DNA of 64,000 bases from Natronosalvus halobius (GTDB lineage Archaea; Halobacteriota; Halobacteria; Halobacteriales; Natrialbaceae). The stretch is from NCBI RefSeq assembly GCF_024138145.1, contig NZ_CP099997.1, positions 2,976,001 through 3,040,000 on the forward strand. The letters are read 5' to 3'. Below the pieces are notes generated by a model. It worked only from the letters and a program-made list of their open reading frames with translations. It was not told the DNA's origin and ran no database searches. The translations under genes were made by a program, and so were the position numbers. This document shows positions 44,065 to 52,311 of the stretch, one piece after another. The stretch's first letter is position 1; each line of letters starts with the position of its first letter.

Positions 44065-44988
44065 ATGCGCGTCAGCGTCATCGGCGGCGGGTCGATCACG
44101 GACGAGGAGACCGAACGGGCGGTCACGGTCGGTCGCGAACTGGGCCGGCGCGGCCACGCGGTCGTCTGCGGCGGCCGCGGCGGAACGATGGAGGCGGTCT
44201 GTCGCGGCGCGAGCGAGGTCGGCGGCGAAACCATCGGCATCCTCCCCTCGAGCGAGCGCGCGGATGCGAATCCCTTCGTCGAGACGGTTATCGCGACCGG
44301 AATGGGCCACGCCCGGAACGCGCTCGTCCCGCTGAACGGCGACGCGCTTGTCGCACTTTCCGGCGGCCCTGGAACGCTCTCGGAGATCGGCTTTGCCCTC
44401 GTATACGGTCGCCCGGTCGTCGGTCTCGAAACCCACGACGTTCCCGGCGTCGAGACCGTCGAGACGCCGACTGCGGCCGTCGACGCGGTCGAACGAGCGG
44501 TGCTCGGTGAGACGACCGGCGCGGCAGCCGAGGGGGCTGAAGGGGCCGAGTGGGTCGAGGGGCTCGAAGCCGGCCTCCCGGGGCCGTACACCCTCATTCC
44601 CCGGCCGCCGAACCCCGAAGCGTTAGTCGCCCTCCGGGAGGCCGCGGACATGGCCCCGCGATCGCTCGAGGCCGTCGAGCGCGGCCTCGCGAATTCGGTG
44701 TTCGCGGTGCACGTGATCCACGACCCCTCGGGCGAACCGGTCGGCATGGGTCGCATCGTCGGCGACGATGGGGCAGTTTATCACATTTCAGACATGGCCG
44801 TCCACCCCGATCACCAGGGGCGGGGGCTGGGCACGCACATTATGAACCGACTGTGGGCTTACATCGAGGGGACGGCGCCCGAGTCAGCGTACGTCAACCT
44901 GCTGGCCGACGTCGACGGGTTCTACGAGCGGTTCGGTTTCGAGGAGACCCGGCCGGCCTCGAAGGGAATGTATCGCCGAGTGGAGTGA
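44065..44988 (+). CDS. LOG-family (TIGR00725-like) / GNAT acetyltransferase fusion
   Basis: 307 aa with two domains. Residues 1-~155 are a LOG/lysine-decarboxylase-like Rossmann domain: [75 protein letters not shown]. After an Ala/Glu/Gly linker, residues ~175-307 form a GNAT domain: [40 protein letters not shown], acetyl-CoA motif [12 protein letters not shown], ending [20 protein letters not shown]. Elsewhere in haloarchaea I know these as separate proteins. LOG-like proteins act on nucleotide monophosphates or bind nucleotides; the role here is unknown. Start 44065 is the ATG at the first strand. Confidence 0.85.
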   Translation: MRVSVIGGGSITDEETERAVTVGRELGRRGHAVVCGGRGGTMEAVCRGASEVGGETIGILPSSERADANPFVETVIATGMGHARNALVPLNGDALVALSGGPGTLSEIGFALVYGRPVVGLETHDVPGVETVETPTAAVDAVERAVLGETTGAAAEGAEGAEWVEGLEAGLPGPYTLIPRPPNPEALVALREAADMAPRSLEAVERGLANSVFAVHVIHDPSGEPVGMGRIVGDDGAVYHISDMAVHPDHQGRGLGTHIMNRLWAYIEGTAPESAYVNLLADVDGFYERFGFEETRPASKGMYRRVE

Positions 44989-45063
44989 GCGGGCAAGGCG
45001 ACTCGGCTTCGAATCCGGTGCCAGTCCGTAGCTTTTTGGACGTTTGGCCCCCACACACCGGAT

Positions 45064-45762
45064 ATGAGCGACTTCGATAAGGAAGCCGAACGCGAGAAGC
45101 TTCGAAAGAAGTACGAGCGCGACGAGGCCGACCGCGAGGCGACCCAGCGGATGAGCGACCTCCTGCTCAAGGGGGCCACGATGACCAACACCCACTGCGA
45201 CGTCTGCGGTGATCCCCTCTTTCGCTACCAGGGGACTACGTTCTGCCCGAGCTGTCACGGCGGGCCAGAGGGCGTTGAAGCGTCGGTCGACCACGGTGCA
45301 AGCGACGAGAACCGCGCCACGACAGCGGGGTCGACTGGAGGGACGAGCGTGAACGAACACCCCTCGAGCGAGGTACCTGCCGAGGAGACGGGAGGCGCGA
45401 ACGACCCCGAGCACGCGGCCTCGAGCGTCGACGCTGGCGACGCAGACCGATCGGACGCGACGCCTGAAACCCGTGCCACTTCCAGCACGGTGAACGAGGG
45501 GCCAGGACCGGGGGGCCCTCGCGAGACGGCCGACACCCCCGAAACCGCCGAAACCAGTCGAGCGCCGTCGGCCGTCTCGTCAAGCGGTCCTGGGTCGGGT
45601 ATCGACGTCGGCAACGACCTCGAGGCCGGAACCGACGCACTCGTGACTGCGCTCGAGCGATTCTCGCGGGCGGCCGCCGAGGCCGACGACCCACGGTACG
45701 CGAAGGCGTGCCTCGAGGCGGCCCACGAGGCGGCGGCGACGCTGGCGACGCTTCGCGAGTAG
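45064..45762 (+). CDS. Autoantigen p27-family zinc-ribbon protein (UPF0148-like)
   Basis: 232 aa. Starts with a charged helix (DFDKEAEREKLRKKYERDEADRE), then RMSDLLLKGATMTNTHCDVCGDPLFRYQGTTFCPSCHGG with two CxxC knuckles (about 45-48 and 61-64), the Sjogren's/scleroderma autoantigen 1 signature. A ~110-residue disordered acidic stretch follows, then a C-terminal helical piece (ALVTALERFSRAAAEADDP; ACLEAAHEAAATLATL). Archaeal members have no known function. TATA-like GCTTTTTGG lies ~29 nt before the start. GDPD follows after 45 bp. Confidence 0.87.
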   Translation: MSDFDKEAEREKLRKKYERDEADREATQRMSDLLLKGATMTNTHCDVCGDPLFRYQGTTFCPSCHGGPEGVEASVDHGASDENRATTAGSTGGTSVNEHPSSEVPAEETGGANDPEHAASSVDAGDADRSDATPETRATSSTVNEGPGPGGPRETADTPETAETSRAPSAVSSSGPGSGIDVGNDLEAGTDALVTALERFSRAAAEADDPRYAKACLEAAHEAAATLATLRE

Positions 45763-45807
45763 TTCGGACTCGGAACCTACAACACGTCTCCGGCCATCCT
45801 GCCAGCC

Positions 45808-46632
45808 ATGCCCGAGCCAGCGGTCATCGCTCACCGCGGATTCGCCGGCGTCGCCCCCGAGAACACGATCGAGGCGGCACGAGTCGCCAGCGAGCACCCC
45901 TCGACGGACATGATCGAGATCGACGTCCAGGCCGCCGCCTGCGGAACGCCGGTCGTGATTCACGACGACCGACTCGAGGGGACCCGCGACGGGCGTCCGC
46001 TCACCGATTCCGAGGGGCTGGTGTGGGAACAGACTCTCGAAGCCCTCTCGAACGCTCGCGTCCTGGAGACGGACGAGGCGGTCCCGACCCTCGAGGCATT
46101 CCTCGAGGCCGTCGGCCCCGGCGTCGGCGTCAACGTCGAACTCAAGAATCCGGGGACGCCGTCGATCCGTCCGGCGGAGTTGCTGTCGTCGAGTGTGCAC
46201 GACGGACGCCGAGAGATCTGGGAGCCGTTCGTCGAGCGCGTCGTCGATGTCTGTGACGGCTTCGCCGGCGATGTGCTCTTCTCGTCGTTCTGTGTCGGTG
46301 CGCTCGCGGCTACCCGGAACGTGGCACCCGAGTATCCCATCGGCGCGCTCGTCGAAGACGACCTCGAGATGGGCCTCGAGATCGCCCGCGAATACGACTG
46401 CGAGGCGATTCATCCGCCGCGAAATGCGATCGCCGGGACGGTGCTGCCGACGGATTCGACGGGTTCGAGGGACTCGAGGACCCTGCCGACGGCCGACCTG
46501 CTCGACGTCGCTCGCGACGAGGGACGAGCGATCAACGTCTGGACGGTCGACACCTGGATCCAGTTCGACCAGTTGCGATCGGTCGGTGTCGACGGGATCA
46601 TCGTGGATTATCCGGGCCTCGACTCGCGGTGA
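45808..46632 (+). CDS. Glycerophosphodiester phosphodiesterase family protein
   Basis: 274 aa TIM-barrel GDPD. Catalytic motifs: VIAHRGFAGVAPENTIEA (residues 6-23, His-Arg and Glu), IEIDVQAAACGTPVVIHDDRLEGTRDG (metal Glu/Asp and second His), NVELKNPG (~113), and the C-terminal INVWTVDTWIQFDQL with VDGIIVDYPGL. Hydrolyses glycerophosphodiesters to glycerol-3-phosphate and an alcohol; in haloarchaea the physiological substrate may be ether-lipid headgroup-derived. No signal peptide seen, so cytoplasmic. Confidence 0.9.
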   Translation: MPEPAVIAHRGFAGVAPENTIEAARVASEHPSTDMIEIDVQAAACGTPVVIHDDRLEGTRDGRPLTDSEGLVWEQTLEALSNARVLETDEAVPTLEAFLEAVGPGVGVNVELKNPGTPSIRPAELLSSSVHDGRREIWEPFVERVVDVCDGFAGDVLFSSFCVGALAATRNVAPEYPIGALVEDDLEMGLEIAREYDCEAIHPPRNAIAGTVLPTDSTGSRDSRTLPTADLLDVARDEGRAINVWTVDTWIQFDQLRSVGVDGIIVDYPGLDSR

Positions 46633-46731
46633 GCGGACGCTCGGGCGTTCGTACCGGACCGGTTTCTGCGGCGCTCGGGCACTCGAGCGTTCGTACGGCC
46701 GGTTGCTGGACAGTTTCTGGGCGCCCGTACG

Positions 46732-47241
46732 CTACTCGAGTCCCAGCGTCTCCTCGAGAGCGTCGTAGTCGGGGAACTCGGGCCACTCGGTGGCGACCCA
46801 CGACCCCGTCACCGTGAGGTCGGCATCGACGGCGAAGAAAGCGACTCGCGGCTCGCCGAGGCCGGCCATGCCGTCCAGGTCGTGGGCGATTCCGTAGTCT
46901 TCGGCGACGTCGTTGCCCGGATCGGCGGCGATCTCGAACGGCAGATCACGCTCCTCGAGGAAGCCGGCGATGCCGTAGGGGTTCGCAGCGGAGACGCCGA
47001 CGACGCGGGCGCGTTCGTCCCACTCACGCTCGGCGAGTTCCGTCCAGACGTACTGGGCGACGAACGAGCCGATCATTGGGGTGAACACGACGACTGCACC
47101 ACCCTCCTCGGCCGCGAGGTCGGACAGCGACCGATCCTCCCAGAACTCACTCGAGACGAACGGTCGGGTGAAGCCCGGCGCTGCCGTTCCCGTTTCGGGG
47201 TGATCGGCCGGGCCGAGGTCGACGACGTCGAAGTCGACCAC
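46732..47241 (-). CDS. Redoxin-domain (peroxiredoxin-like) protein without cysteine
   Basis: 169 aa, GTG start at 47241 sharing one base with the glutaredoxin stop codon (TAGTG arrangement), so translation is coupled. The AhpC/TSA fold is clear (GTAAPGFTRPFVSSEFWED; VVGVSAANPYGIAGFLEERDLPFEIAADPG; EDYGIAHDLDG), but where peroxiredoxins have the peroxidatic Cys (PxxxTxxC) it reads VFTPMIGSFVAQYVWTEL, and the protein has no cysteine at all. It cannot be a thiol peroxidase. I recall Cys-less relatives in other haloarchaea. A partner or structural role with the adjoining glutaredoxin is possible. Confidence 0.82.
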   Translation of the reverse strand: MVDFDVVDLGPADHPETGTAAPGFTRPFVSSEFWEDRSLSDLAAEEGGAVVVFTPMIGSFVAQYVWTELAEREWDERARVVGVSAANPYGIAGFLEERDLPFEIAADPGNDVAEDYGIAHDLDGMAGLGEPRVAFFAVDADLTVTGSWVATEWPEFPDYDALEETLGLE

Positions 47242-47555
47242 TAGTCGTCACCCCGGCTTTCCACAGCGCCTGCAGCGTCTACAGTCCCTCCAGCGCCGTC
47301 ACTGTAAACCGAATCCAGGTAGTCGACGATGTTCGCACTCTCGGCCATCGTGACTCCGGTTTCCTCGTCGACGAGGACGGGAACCGACCGGACCCCGGCC
47401 TCGCGCTTGACCGCGTTCCGGCGCGAGTGCATCGGTTCGACGAAGCGCGATCGGTACTCGAGGCCGTATGTCTGCAGTCGGGAGACGACTCGTTCGCAGT
47501 AGGGACACCCTTGCAGTCGGTACAGCGTTCGCGGCGAGTCGGTCGGAGTTGACAT
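47241..47555 (-). CDS. Glutaredoxin / GST N-terminal-type thiol protein
   Basis: 104 aa thioredoxin-fold protein with active-site GCPYCERVVSRL (CPYC near residues 17-20), the cis-Pro loop RSVPVLVDEETG, and ESANIVDYLDSVY, as in glutaredoxins and GST N-terminal domains. Haloarchaea use gamma-glutamylcysteine, a likely reductant. The frame extends to ATG 47600, but MSTPTDSPRTLYRLQGC (47555) is the natural start. A low-complexity Gly/Ala tail ends it. Overlaps the redoxin gene by 1 bp. Confidence 0.87.
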   Translation of the reverse strand: MSTPTDSPRTLYRLQGCPYCERVVSRLQTYGLEYRSRFVEPMHSRRNAVKREAGVRSVPVLVDEETGVTMAESANIVDYLDSVYSDGAGGTVDAAGAVESRGDD

Positions 47556-47645
47556 AGCTCCCGATTGGGAGACGAGTGCAAAAACGGTGTCGGGGCTCAA
47601 AAGGGTAAAACGTTAATCAGTCCGGTGATAACACACAGGGAGTTA

Positions 47646-49130
47646 ATGGTGTATTCGCTGTTCGAAGCGGTCGTGTTCGCGTACACGGTCCCAGGACTGG
47701 GGCTGGAGATAGACGAATCGATCGTGACGATCCTCGGTGGGATCACCGTGATCTTGCTCATCGGGGTCTCCGCCTTCTTCTCCTCATCGGAGATCGCGAT
47801 GTTCTCCCTGCCGAAACACCGCGTCGAGGGGATGGTCGAGGAGGGCGTCCCCGGTGCGGAACGGGTACAAGCGCTCAAATCCGATCCACACCGCCTCCTC
47901 GTAACTATTCTGGTCGGCAACAACGTGGCCAACATCGCCATGTCGTCCATCGCAACCGCTGTCCTGTCCATCCACTTCGGCGGCCTCGTGGGCGTGTTGA
48001 TCGCGACTTTCGGCATCACCGCCATCGTCCTCCTGTTCGGGGAAAGCGCTCCCAAGTCCTACGCCGTCGAGCACACCGAAACCTGGTCCGTTCGGACGGC
48101 GAAACCGCTCAAGGCGACCGAGTACTTGCTCTACCCGCTCGTCGTCCTCTTCGACTACCTCACCCGCCAGATCAACCGCCTGACCGGCTCGGCGACCGGC
48201 GCTATCGAGACGCCCTACGTCACCCGCGACGAGATCCAGGAGATGATCGAATCCGGCGAGCGCGAGGGCGTCTTAGAGGAGGAAGAACACGAGATGCTTA
48301 CCCGCATCTTCCGGTTCAACAACACCATCGTCAAGGAGGTGATGACGCCCAGACTCGACATGACGGCCGTGCCGCGAGATGCCGGCATCGACGAGGCAAT
48401 CGAGACGAGCATCCAGAGTGGTCACGCCCGGATCCCGGTCTACGAGGGTAGCCTGGACAACGTCCAGGGGGTCGTCCACATCCGGGACCTCGTCCGGGAT
48501 CTGAACTACGGCGAGTCGACGGATCTCACGATGGACGACGTTATTCGTCCGACGCTGCACGTGCCGGAGTCGAAGAACGTCGACGAACTGCTGGGTGAGA
48601 TGCGCGAAAACCGGATGCATATGGCCATCGTCATCGACGAGTTCGGCACCACGGAGGGGCTGGTGACGATGGAGGACATGGTCGAGGAGATCGTCGGCGA
48701 GATCCTCGAGGGCGGCGAGGAGGAACCGGTCGAGGAGGTCGACGAGGACACCGTCGTCGTCCGCGGCGAGGTCAACATCGAGGAGGTCAACGAGGCCCTC
48801 GGCATCGAACTTCCGGAGGGCGAGGAGTTCGAGACCATCGCGGGGTTCATCTTCAACCGTGCCGGGCGCCTGGTGGAGGAGGGCGAAACCATCATGTACG
48901 ACGAGGACGGCGGCGTCGAGATCACCGTCGAAGAGGTCGAAAACACCCGGATCATGAAGGCCCGACTCGAGAAACTGGGCCTCGAGGATGACGAAGAAGC
49001 GGCCGATATGGACGGGGACGAGCCTCGTGACGATAGCGACGGTGGCGATGGAAGCGGGAACAGAGGCGGGAACGGGAACGGAGACGAGAACGCGGACACG
49101 GACGAGAGCGTACCGATCGAAGACGAGTGA
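47646..49130 (+). CDS. CNNM/CorC-family membrane protein (hemolysin-like, DUF21-CBS-CorC)
   Basis: 494 aa. N-terminal DUF21 region with about four hydrophobic segments (GGITVILLIGVSAFFSSSEIAMFSLPKHR; LVTILVGNNVANIAMSSI; IATFGITAIVLLFGESAPK). Then a CBS pair (IVKEVMTPRLDMTAVPRD; VIRPTLHVPESKNVDEL; MAIVIDEFGTTEGLVTMEDMVEEIVGEI) and the C-terminal transporter-associated CorC_HlyC domain (GEVNIEEVNEALGIELP). CNNM relatives export or regulate Mg2+ and related cations. The tail is Gly/Asn/Asp-rich and disordered. ATG 47646 has a GGGAG upstream and TATA-like ACGTTAAT ~32 nt before it; the longer frame lacks support. Confidence 0.9.
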   Translation: MVYSLFEAVVFAYTVPGLGLEIDESIVTILGGITVILLIGVSAFFSSSEIAMFSLPKHRVEGMVEEGVPGAERVQALKSDPHRLLVTILVGNNVANIAMSSIATAVLSIHFGGLVGVLIATFGITAIVLLFGESAPKSYAVEHTETWSVRTAKPLKATEYLLYPLVVLFDYLTRQINRLTGSATGAIETPYVTRDEIQEMIESGEREGVLEEEEHEMLTRIFRFNNTIVKEVMTPRLDMTAVPRDAGIDEAIETSIQSGHARIPVYEGSLDNVQGVVHIRDLVRDLNYGESTDLTMDDVIRPTLHVPESKNVDELLGEMRENRMHMAIVIDEFGTTEGLVTMEDMVEEIVGEILEGGEEEPVEEVDEDTVVVRGEVNIEEVNEALGIELPEGEEFETIAGFIFNRAGRLVEEGETIMYDEDGGVEITVEEVENTRIMKARLEKLGLEDDEEAADMDGDEPRDDSDGGDGSGNRGGNGNGDENADTDESVPIEDE

Positions 49131-49208
49131 TCGGTCGGATCGACGGACCCGACCCGCGAAGCGGCCCTGTTCTGTCGTGTGGAGGCACTTCGAATGCCGA
49201 AACGATGG

Positions 49209-49353
49209 GGAGGCATACTCGAACATCGAGCGACGAGGCACGCTCGAACACCGGAGATGAGGCACACGCTCGAACACCGGAGATGAGGCACGCTCGAACA
49301 TTGGACGATGACGGGGTACACTCGAGCGATGAGGAAAGACGCTCGAACATCGG
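49209..49353. repeat. Degenerate 24-26 bp tandem repeat between two convergent genes
   Basis: About five copies sharing CGCTCGAACA and GATGAGGCAC. Clearest are 49235-49258 (24 bp) and 49259-49284 (26 bp, with a 2-bp AC insertion), followed by 49285 onward and a last degraded copy at 49331. No spacers. The array fills the 237-bp gap between the CNNM-like gene and the membrane protein. Confidence 0.82.
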
Positions 49354-49367
49354 AACCGAATCCCGCG

Positions 49368-50129
49368 CTACCGCGACCGCCCAACCAGAAGCTCGAGTTC
49401 CTGCGCCACGACCGGCGGGACGACCAGTCGCCGCGGGCCGGGCACGTACCGCCCCTCGGGGGTGGCGTACTCGAGGGTGACGATTGCGGTGTCGCCTACC
49501 GTTCGTACGGACGCGTCCTGGAGGTGCTCGAGGGCGATCCGTTCCTCGGGATCGTGGAGGTAGATGGCGCCCTCGTCGGCGTCAATGGTCCCCACGGAGC
49601 GCAGGAACGAGGAGCCGACGAGCGCGATCAGTGCGAGCGGGAGCGTGAACGCGGCGAGAAACGTGAACGGGCCGGCCCCAACGGCGAGCAGGTCGCCCTG
49701 AGAGACGAGACGGCCGGCGAGCATCAGTGCGCCCACGACGCCGACCATGGCGAGCGTGCCGAGGGCGGCGTCTATCGCTCGCTGGAGGCCGCGCTCGCTG
49801 GGAGTCGACACCGGAAGCGGAAGACCTGCAAAGAATCGCTCGATGTGCGCCTGCCTGTGGGCGCTTGCGGCGAGGGCGAGAATCGACGCGGCGAGGCCGA
49901 GGAGGCCGGCGACGAGGACGGCCTGTGGACTCGTCAGATCGAACCCGGTGCCGGCGACGGTCGCCGAGAGGATGGTCGATCCGGCCTGTCCGAGCAGGTC
50001 GAATACCCGCCAGACGGCGACGATCGAGATGACCGCGAAGAACGTCCCGACGCCGAACGCCCAGAGCGCTCGCACCGCGCGCGAGGTCGTCGCGTCCCGC
50101 CGCCACTGGATCGGCTGGGCGTCTGCCAT
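49368..50129 (-). CDS. Membrane protein of unknown function, four-helix with soluble C-terminal domain
   Basis: 253 aa. Four hydrophobic helices: VRALWAFGVGTFFAVISIVAVW (~18-40), AVLVAGLLGLAASILALAAS (~70-90), AALGTLAMVGVVGALMLAG (~120-140) and FTFLAAFTLPLALIALVGSSFL (~150-172). The remaining ~80 residues are beta-rich (IDADEGAIYLHDPEERIALEHL; TAIVTLEYATPEGRYVPGPR), reminiscent of PH-like domains in membrane proteins. 48 bp upstream of the PiT gene end on the same strand; possible operon with the phosphate transporter. No family recognised. Confidence 0.75.
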   Translation of the reverse strand: MADAQPIQWRRDATTSRAVRALWAFGVGTFFAVISIVAVWRVFDLLGQAGSTILSATVAGTGFDLTSPQAVLVAGLLGLAASILALAASAHRQAHIERFFAGLPLPVSTPSERGLQRAIDAALGTLAMVGVVGALMLAGRLVSQGDLLAVGAGPFTFLAAFTLPLALIALVGSSFLRSVGTIDADEGAIYLHDPEERIALEHLQDASVRTVGDTAIVTLEYATPEGRYVPGPRRLVVPPVVAQELELLVGRSR

Positions 50130-50177
50130 ACTCGATGTCAGGCCCGAGCGACCAAAATCCGTTCGATCCGCGTCCGA

Positions 50178-51371
50178 TCACAGGATGACCCAGTCAGCGA
50201 GTCGAAAGCCCGCGTACGAGAGGACGACCGACCCGGCCAGCGAGAGCACCCACGCCAGCACGGTCAACCCCATCTTTCGGGCGCTCACCCCGCCGCCGTC
50301 GGCGCTCGAGGCGGCGTAGCCGCTCCCGATGATCGCGCTAACGATAATCTCGTTGAACGAGACGGGGATGCCGTAGAGTACGGCCGTCTGCGCGATGGCG
50401 AACGAGGGGATGAGCGCGGCGATCGAGCGACGAGGTCCGAGCGAGGAGTAGTCCTGGGAGATCGCCTTGATCATCCGCGGGGCGCCCGTCCAGGAGCCGA
50501 CCAGGAGGCCGACGCCGCCGCCGACCAGCAGCGCCGTGAGAGGTATCTCGAGGTCGCCCGAGAGTGGTATCAGTGGTCCGATTGCTAGACCGACCTGGCT
50601 GCCGCCCGCCGAGAATGCGACCAGTCCCCCGAGGACGAGCAGGAAGTGTCGCTCCCCACGTTCGATCGTCTCGCGCGTGTCGATCCAGAAGAGGAGCGCC
50701 CAGAAGACGGCGACGAGAGCGGTCACTGCGAGGAGGCCGACGAGTGCGGGACCCGGAACGGCGTTGCCCACTGTGAGTGCCAGCGACGCGCTCTCGCCGG
50801 CCCCGCCGAAGGCGGCGAACTCGATGTTCGCGAGGAGAACGCCGATGAGGCCGGCGAGGCCGACGATGAGCGTCCGCTCGGAGACGGGCTCGTCCCGGAG
50901 TAGCCGGGCGATCAGGTACGCGATACCGCCGCCGACGAACGGCGTGAGCAGCCACAGTGCGGCAATCTCCTGGTATTTGGGCCAGGCCGGTGCCCCGCCC
51001 ATTGCGAGGCCGACGCCGATAACCGACCCCGTCACCGTGAACGCCGTCGCTATGGGGTAGCCCGTGAAGACGCCGATGGCGACCAGGACGGCGGCGATCG
51101 ATAGCCCGATAGTCGCGGCGGCCGGCGAGAGGACGACCCCGTCGATGAGTTCCGCGCCGACCGCCTCGGAGACGTTCGCGCCCTGCAAGACGGCACCGGC
51201 GAATCCGAGTAACCCGACCAGAAAGCCCGCTCGCATCACCGAGATGGCGTTCGCGCCAACGGCCGGGGCAAACGGGGTGGAGCCGCTCGAGCCGGCGCCG
51301 ATCGCCCAGGCCATGAAGAGGCTGGCGAGGGCGGCGAGGGCGAAGGTCAGGAGAGTCGCAATCTCGACCAT
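50178..51371 (-). CDS. Inorganic phosphate transporter, PiT family
   Basis: 397 aa with ~10-11 hydrophobic helices and the two internally repeated PiT motifs: first AWAIGAGSSGSTPFAPAVGANAISV near the N-terminus (canonical GANDxANxxGT region), and second in the C-terminal half SFAIAQTAVLYGIPVSFNEIIVSAIIGSG. PiT proteins take up phosphate with H+ or Na+. The motifs are looser than in bacterial PitA (GANAI instead of GANDVAN), so the ion could be another oxyanion. Start MVEIATLLTF at 51371; the upstream extension is basic and lacks homology. Confidence 0.87.
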   Translation of the reverse strand: MVEIATLLTFALAALASLFMAWAIGAGSSGSTPFAPAVGANAISVMRAGFLVGLLGFAGAVLQGANVSEAVGAELIDGVVLSPAAATIGLSIAAVLVAIGVFTGYPIATAFTVTGSVIGVGLAMGGAPAWPKYQEIAALWLLTPFVGGGIAYLIARLLRDEPVSERTLIVGLAGLIGVLLANIEFAAFGGAGESASLALTVGNAVPGPALVGLLAVTALVAVFWALLFWIDTRETIERGERHFLLVLGGLVAFSAGGSQVGLAIGPLIPLSGDLEIPLTALLVGGGVGLLVGSWTGAPRMIKAISQDYSSLGPRRSIAALIPSFAIAQTAVLYGIPVSFNEIIVSAIIGSGYAASSADGGGVSARKMGLTVLAWVLSLAGSVVLSYAGFRLADWVIL

Positions 51372-51540
51372 CTGCCCGCGTATTCTCGAAGGGGATACAA
51401 GTGTGTGCCGACCTCCGGGCCCGCTTCCAGCGGACACGGCCGGGACGGAGCGATGCGATTGGCAGGTGTTGATACTGAAGGTGGGGCGTGATCAGTAGCG
51501 GTCGTCCGGTCGAGCTGGGTGAATCGATCGAACGGTGCTG

Positions 51541-52257
51541 TCAGTTCGTCGTCGACCGGGACCCGTCGCTGGGCTCTGGCGGCGGTTCGACGCCCTCGAC
51601 GGCCTCGGCTCGTTCCGTGTCCTTCTCGGTCTCGACGTGCCAGCGGTCGACCTCGTCTTCGAACTCGGCAAGTAGCTCCGAGACGTCGGACTTGAGGACG
51701 TCGTCGTTGACGTTCACCTCGAAGACGAACCGATCGGCGTTACCCCGGCCGCTCTGCTGGATGTTCGCGCTGACGAGTTCGTTGTCGAAGTAGTACGGCG
51801 CGAGCTGGGTCATCACCTTCTGGTAGACGGTGTCCTCGACACGCCGAATCGCCTTTCGACCGGCGGTGTCGGCCGCGCGCGCGACGTAATCGACCGACTC
51901 CCGCCAGCTGTCGACGGCCTCGTCGGCCTCGTCGGCCTCGAGCGCCTCGTAGGAGGCGGAGAGCTTTTCGCCGGCCGTTTTCAGGTCCTCGTCGGGATTT
52001 TTGCCGGCCTTTTCGCCCTTGCCCTCTTCGACGCTGGCCTGTTCGGCCGTCTTCTCGCTGACCTCGGTCTCGAGGCGCTCGTGGGCCTTGGGTCGCCACT
52101 CGTCCCACTCCTCGAACGCGCGGGCTAACCGTGCGCCTGCGTCGAGGTCGGGATCGTCGACGCCCGCCTCGCGGAGGGCCTGGGTAATTCGCTCGCCGTG
52201 TTCGACGACGTCGCCCCAGTCGCCGCGGACTTTGAATCCCGAAATACTCTCTTCCAT
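51541..52257 (-). CDS. Conserved haloarchaeal protein (DUF5828-like)
   Basis: 238 aa, very acidic, mostly helical. Start MEESISGFKVRGDWGDVVEHGERI looks family-specific; Glu/Lys-rich helix EKTAEQASVEEGKGEKAGKN; then a better ordered C-terminal half (VDYVARAADTAGRKAIRRVED; VYQKVMTQLAPYYFDNELVSANIQQ; FVFEVNVNDDVLKSDVSELL). No catalytic signature. I recall DUF5828 for such proteins without verification. Between PiT and the first Hvo_1808 gene; expression context unclear. Confidence 0.75.
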   Translation of the reverse strand: MEESISGFKVRGDWGDVVEHGERITQALREAGVDDPDLDAGARLARAFEEWDEWRPKAHERLETEVSEKTAEQASVEEGKGEKAGKNPDEDLKTAGEKLSASYEALEADEADEAVDSWRESVDYVARAADTAGRKAIRRVEDTVYQKVMTQLAPYYFDNELVSANIQQSGRGNADRFVFEVNVNDDVLKSDVSELLAEFEDEVDRWHVETEKDTERAEAVEGVEPPPEPSDGSRSTTN

Positions 52258-52311
52258 TCGGTCGAACGGTCCTATGCCCTGCTCGGTTATAAACTTCGTC
52301 GCCGTCGCCTG

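Noticed and set aside
49209-49353. Possible CRISPR or small-protein ORFs on either strand
   Set aside because: Repeat units are contiguous and degenerate; encoded peptides only reflect the repeat.
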